Assembly (NCBI GenBank): GCA_029858145.1
Contig: JAOUFP010000148.1
Span: forward strand, 1-6,994
Direction: 5' to 3'
DNA from: Nitrospirota bacterium
Lineage (GTDB): Bacteria; Nitrospirota; Thermodesulfovibrionia; Thermodesulfovibrionales; UBA6898
DNA: 6,994 nt
Shown here: piece after piece, positions 4,668 through 6,994 of the stretch
Numbering within the stretch: position 1 is the first letter of the stretch
Layout: every line of letters starts with the position of its first letter
Position numbers and translations under genes: made by a program
The notes under the pieces: model-generated
What the model was told of the DNA's origin: nothing
The model's input: only the letters and a program-made list of their open reading frames with translations
Databases searched by the model: none

Positions 4668-5792
4668 GTGGCGTTTACGGGGCATTATGGCATCCCTGAA
4701 GAATTGTATGTCCTGATCAGCGTCATCGCCTCTGTAACGGTACTCTTTCTTATAATACGAGGGCTCATCCCACGGCTCACCGCCAGGGTGCAGCAAAGGC
4801 TTAATTTCGAAAAAAGTCTCGTCGGCGACCTGAACCGGCACCTTCGGTCAGTCCTCAGCATAAGTTATGTAATATTCATCCTCACTTATCTTGAAACCCT
4901 CCCGCAGATAGCGAAGCACGCCGCTCCTGTTTTGAGATACCCCATTCTCGATGTAGAGACTCTGACCCTCAGCCTCTCGTCCCTTTTAAGGGGGGTCCTC
5001 GGCTTTTACCTCCTGCTCATGATGACAAAGGCGCTCAGGACGTTCATACGCATGTATCTCACCTATAAGAGCGGAGGGAAGGAGTTCGAAAGCACGGTGG
5101 ATATCCTCGTCTATAATTCCGCACTCATTGTAATAATCCTGCTGAGCCTCTCTCTTATGGGGATAAGCTGGAAACTCCTTTTGCCGGTCGCCGGGGCGCT
5201 CGGCATCGGCATCGGGTTCGGTGTGAGGGACATCGCCAACAACTTCGTCAGCGGCTTCGTGATCCTCACCTCGCGGTCGGTGAAACGCGGCGACTGGATC
5301 ACCCTGGGGGACAACTTCGGAAGGATCGTTGACATCGGCATCAGGACCGCAACACTGAGGACCCTCGATAACATAGATATCATCATCCCCAATTCCCACC
5401 TCATCTCGAACGAGCTGATAAACTGGTCGTACACTGACAACATCGTAAGGATCCACATTCCCGTCGGGGTCTCCTACGGCAGCGATACGCACCTCGTGAG
5501 AGAGACGCTCCTCGGCGTGGCACGTGACCTAGAGTATGTCCTTTCAGTGCCGGAGCCTGAGGCGAGGTTTATGGAGTTCGGCAACAGCTCCCTTAACTTT
5601 GAGCTGCTCGTATGGGTGGATCTGAGGAAGATCAAGATCCCCCTGCTGAAAAGTATCGTCAACTACGCCATATGGGACGCCTTCAAGGAAAAGGGCATCC
5701 AGATTCCGTTCCCGCAGAGGGACATATGGTTCAGGAACGAGCTGAAGGTTGAAGATAAAGGGCAGGGGCCTGCGCAGAAGGAAGGGAACTGA
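4668..5792 (+). CDS. MscS-family mechanosensitive ion channel
   Basis: A small-conductance mechanosensitive channel subunit, 374 residues from the GTG at 4668. AGAGG lies 12 bases upstream; an in-frame TTG at 4617 would add 17 polar residues but has no ribosome site. Predicted membrane helices are about 13-30, 61-78, 103-120 and 147-166, followed by the pore helix at 170-199 (PVAGALGIGIGFGVRDIANNF), whose Gly/Ala packing pattern is the hallmark of the family. The cytoplasmic beta domain follows (SRSVKRGDWITLGDNFGRIVDIGIRTATLRTLDN, then IIIPNSHLISNELINWSY), and the C-terminal alpha-beta domain closes with KEKGIQIPFPQRDIWFR, a typical MscS ending. It forms a ring in the inner membrane and releases solutes on osmotic downshift. 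It has one or two more N-terminal helices than E. coli MscS, which is common in the family. It is followed at 95 bases by a dehydrogenase gene on the same strand. Confidence 0.92.
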   Translation: MAFTGHYGIPEELYVLISVIASVTVLFLIIRGLIPRLTARVQQRLNFEKSLVGDLNRHLRSVLSISYVIFILTYLETLPQIAKHAAPVLRYPILDVETLTLSLSSLLRGVLGFYLLLMMTKALRTFIRMYLTYKSGGKEFESTVDILVYNSALIVIILLSLSLMGISWKLLLPVAGALGIGIGFGVRDIANNFVSGFVILTSRSVKRGDWITLGDNFGRIVDIGIRTATLRTLDNIDIIIPNSHLISNELINWSYTDNIVRIHIPVGVSYGSDTHLVRETLLGVARDLEYVLSVPEPEARFMEFGNSSLNFELLVWVDLRKIKIPLLKSIVNYAIWDAFKEKGIQIPFPQRDIWFRNELKVEDKGQGPAQKEGN

Positions 5793-5887
5793 AAGACTCT
5801 TCCTGAAGGCGGAATGTTCTTGGATTAAATCATGCGTGATCAAACAAAGCGTCTGGAATTTGAGATGGCTGACGTGGTATCGCCCTT

Positions 5888-6835
5888 ATGATGAAAGCGG
5901 CTGTAATAGACAGATACGGCGGCAGCGAGGTCGTCCACATCAGGGATGTGACGCCTCCTGTTTCGGGACGCAGCGACGTGCTCGTCAGGGTCCATGCGGC
6001 CTCCGTCAATCCTCTTGACTGGAAGGTCCGTTCCGGCATGACAAAGATCCTCACCGGCCGCGCCTTCCCCAAGATATTGGGGAGCGAGTGCGCCGGAGAA
6101 ATCGTTGAGAAAGGCGCCGGCGTGACCCTTTTTCAGAAAGGCGATCAGGTCATCGTCTACCCGGGGATCAGGCGTCTGGGCGCCTTTGCGGAGTATGTCG
6201 CCGCCGGCGGGCAGAACACCTTCTTGAAGCCGCGGAACATAACCTTCGGGCAGGCCTCAGGGATACCCGTTGCCGGCATCGCGGCGCTCCAGGCCCTTCG
6301 GGACCTCGGCCATATTGAGCCGGGGATGAAGGTGCTGATAAATGGCGCTTCTGGAGGAGTAGGCCATTTCGCGGTGCAGATCGCCAAGGTTTTCAACTCG
6401 GCCGTCACGGCGGTCTGCAGTGATGCAAACGCCGATTTCGCAAGAGGCCTCGGAGCCGACAGGACAATCGATTACCTGAAGGAGGATTTTACGAAAGGCG
6501 AGGAGCGCTTTGACGTCATATTCGATGCGGTGACGAAACGCACCTTTGCTGAATGCAGGAAGGCGCTGACGCCGACGGGGGTATATGTCAGCACGCTTCC
6601 GTCTTTTTCGGTCCTCCTGAATCAGTACGTTCTGGGTTTTTTGACGGGGCGGAAGGCGGCAAGCGTCATGGTCAGGCCTAATGCAACAGACATGGAGTGG
6701 ATGAGGACCCAAATCGAGGAAGGCAGGATTAAGGTTGTTGTCGACAGGGTCTATCCCCTGGAGCAGATACGGGAAGCATTTGCCTACAGCGAGACGGGAA
6801 AGGCGCGGGGGAAAATCATCATTAAGATTACATAG
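5888..6835 (+). CDS. Zinc-independent MDR quinone oxidoreductase-like dehydrogenase
   Basis: A 315-residue NAD(P)H-dependent oxidoreductase of the medium-chain dehydrogenase/reductase superfamily, quinone oxidoreductase branch. The N-terminal GroES-like domain has AASVNPLDWKVRSG (about 37-50), typical of the branch, and lacks the GHE and four-cysteine motifs of zinc alcohol dehydrogenases. The Rossmann fold carries the dinucleotide loop NGASGGVGHFAVQIAK (about 152-167), the quinone-reductase variant that usually prefers NADPH. The C-terminus KARGKIIIKI is also typical. It would reduce quinones or alpha,beta-unsaturated carbonyls in the cytoplasm; the substrate cannot be assigned. Two adjacent ATGs (5888 and 5891) are possible starts and neither has a clear Shine-Dalgarno site. 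A 19-codon reading frame (5832-5891) overlaps the start as ATGA and might couple translation. It may be co-transcribed with the channel gene 95 bases upstream; no terminator is visible between them. Confidence 0.9.
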   Translation: MMKAAVIDRYGGSEVVHIRDVTPPVSGRSDVLVRVHAASVNPLDWKVRSGMTKILTGRAFPKILGSECAGEIVEKGAGVTLFQKGDQVIVYPGIRRLGAFAEYVAAGGQNTFLKPRNITFGQASGIPVAGIAALQALRDLGHIEPGMKVLINGASGGVGHFAVQIAKVFNSAVTAVCSDANADFARGLGADRTIDYLKEDFTKGEERFDVIFDAVTKRTFAECRKALTPTGVYVSTLPSFSVLLNQYVLGFLTGRKAASVMVRPNATDMEWMRTQIEEGRIKVVVDRVYPLEQIREAFAYSETGKARGKIIIKIT

Positions 6836-6911
6836 TACCTGCTCCATCCGCAAAAAAAATATTCTCATGAAATAATATGAGCATTACCGGTGGAGATAAA
6901 TAAATCTTCGC

Positions 6912-6940
6912 TTGACACCGAGACAATTAACTGGTAATTT
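6912..6940 (+). promoter_or_regulatory. Possible promoter near the right edge
   Basis: A perfect TTGACA (6912-6917) is followed after 17 bases by TAATTT (6935-6940), a poor -10. It would drive the candidate gene start at 6962. Confidence 0.35.
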
Positions 6941-6961
6941 GTGGACAAGGGGACACCACAG

Positions 6962-6994
6962 ATGGGATTTCAAGTTGTTATATCATTGCAGCAA
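6962..6994 (+). CDS. Possible gene start cut by the right edge
   Basis: An ATG at 6962 opens a frame that runs to the end of the window (MGFQVVISLQQ, 11 codons). AGGGG lies nine bases upstream, and a possible promoter precedes it. An in-frame GTG at 6941 is an alternative start, and a stop (TAA, 6935-6937) bounds the frame upstream. Too little is visible to name a family. Confidence 0.25.
   Translation, partial: MGFQVVISLQQ

Noticed and set aside
4986..5492. 168-residue minus-strand frame inside the MscS gene
   Set aside because: It is an antisense shadow of the channel's pore and beta domain, rich in Asp, Pro and Glu without any motif.
6257..6868. 203-residue minus-strand frame over the dehydrogenase gene
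   Set aside because: It is antisense to a complete, well-recognised MDR protein and resembles no family.
6864..6881. CTCAT / ATGAG inverted repeat after the dehydrogenase gene
   Set aside because: It has only five weak AT-rich pairs with an eight-base loop and no T run, so it is unlikely to terminate transcription.

Overview
The window carries nine supported protein genes, one of them cut by the left edge, plus a weak candidate gene start at the right edge. It looks like an ordinary bacterial chromosome of moderate GC content: strong AGGAGG-type ribosome sites, sigma70-like promoters, and short intergenic gaps (none above about 200 bases). No taxonomic marker gene is present. The gene mix (flotillin, SPL-type radical SAM protein, cysteine-rich ArsR operon, MscS channel) would suit an environmental Gram-negative, perhaps anaerobic, lineage such as Desulfobacterota or Nitrospirota, but that is a weak guess. 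I see no rRNA, tRNA, CRISPR array or insertion sequence.

Layout. Positions 2-781 (+) hold the C-terminal half of a flotillin/SPFH protein. It is convergent with a membrane-anchored isochorismatase-type cysteine hydrolase (867-1526, -). Next comes a compact minus-strand operon: a cysteine-rich ArsR regulator (2288-2629), a 60-residue protein with eight cysteines (2042-2224), and a small AhpD/carboxymuconolactone-decarboxylase-like protein with a CxxC site and a cysteine-rich tail (1679-1945), closed by a strong GC hairpin at 1614-1635. Upstream on the same strand is an SPL-family radical SAM protein (2715-3458).

Divergent from it, on the plus strand, is a two-gene unit: a small winged-helix DNA-binding protein (3613-3942) overlapping by GTGA with a predicted nucleotidyltransferase-fold protein (3939-4472). 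Its promoter carries two 17-bp near-palindromes spaced exactly 21 bp apart, the first covering the -10 box. An MscS-type mechanosensitive channel (4668-5792) and a zinc-independent quinone-oxidoreductase-like dehydrogenase (5888-6835) follow.

Two parts deserve most attention. The ArsR operon has three consecutive thiol-rich products, an operator palindrome lying on an internal promoter, an apparently leaderless arsR promoter, and an in-frame amber codon followed by a tail that repeats the KGCC motif of the small protein. The winged-helix/nucleotidyltransferase pair has the architecture of a self-regulated toxin-antitoxin-like module. Neither function is proven by the sequence.
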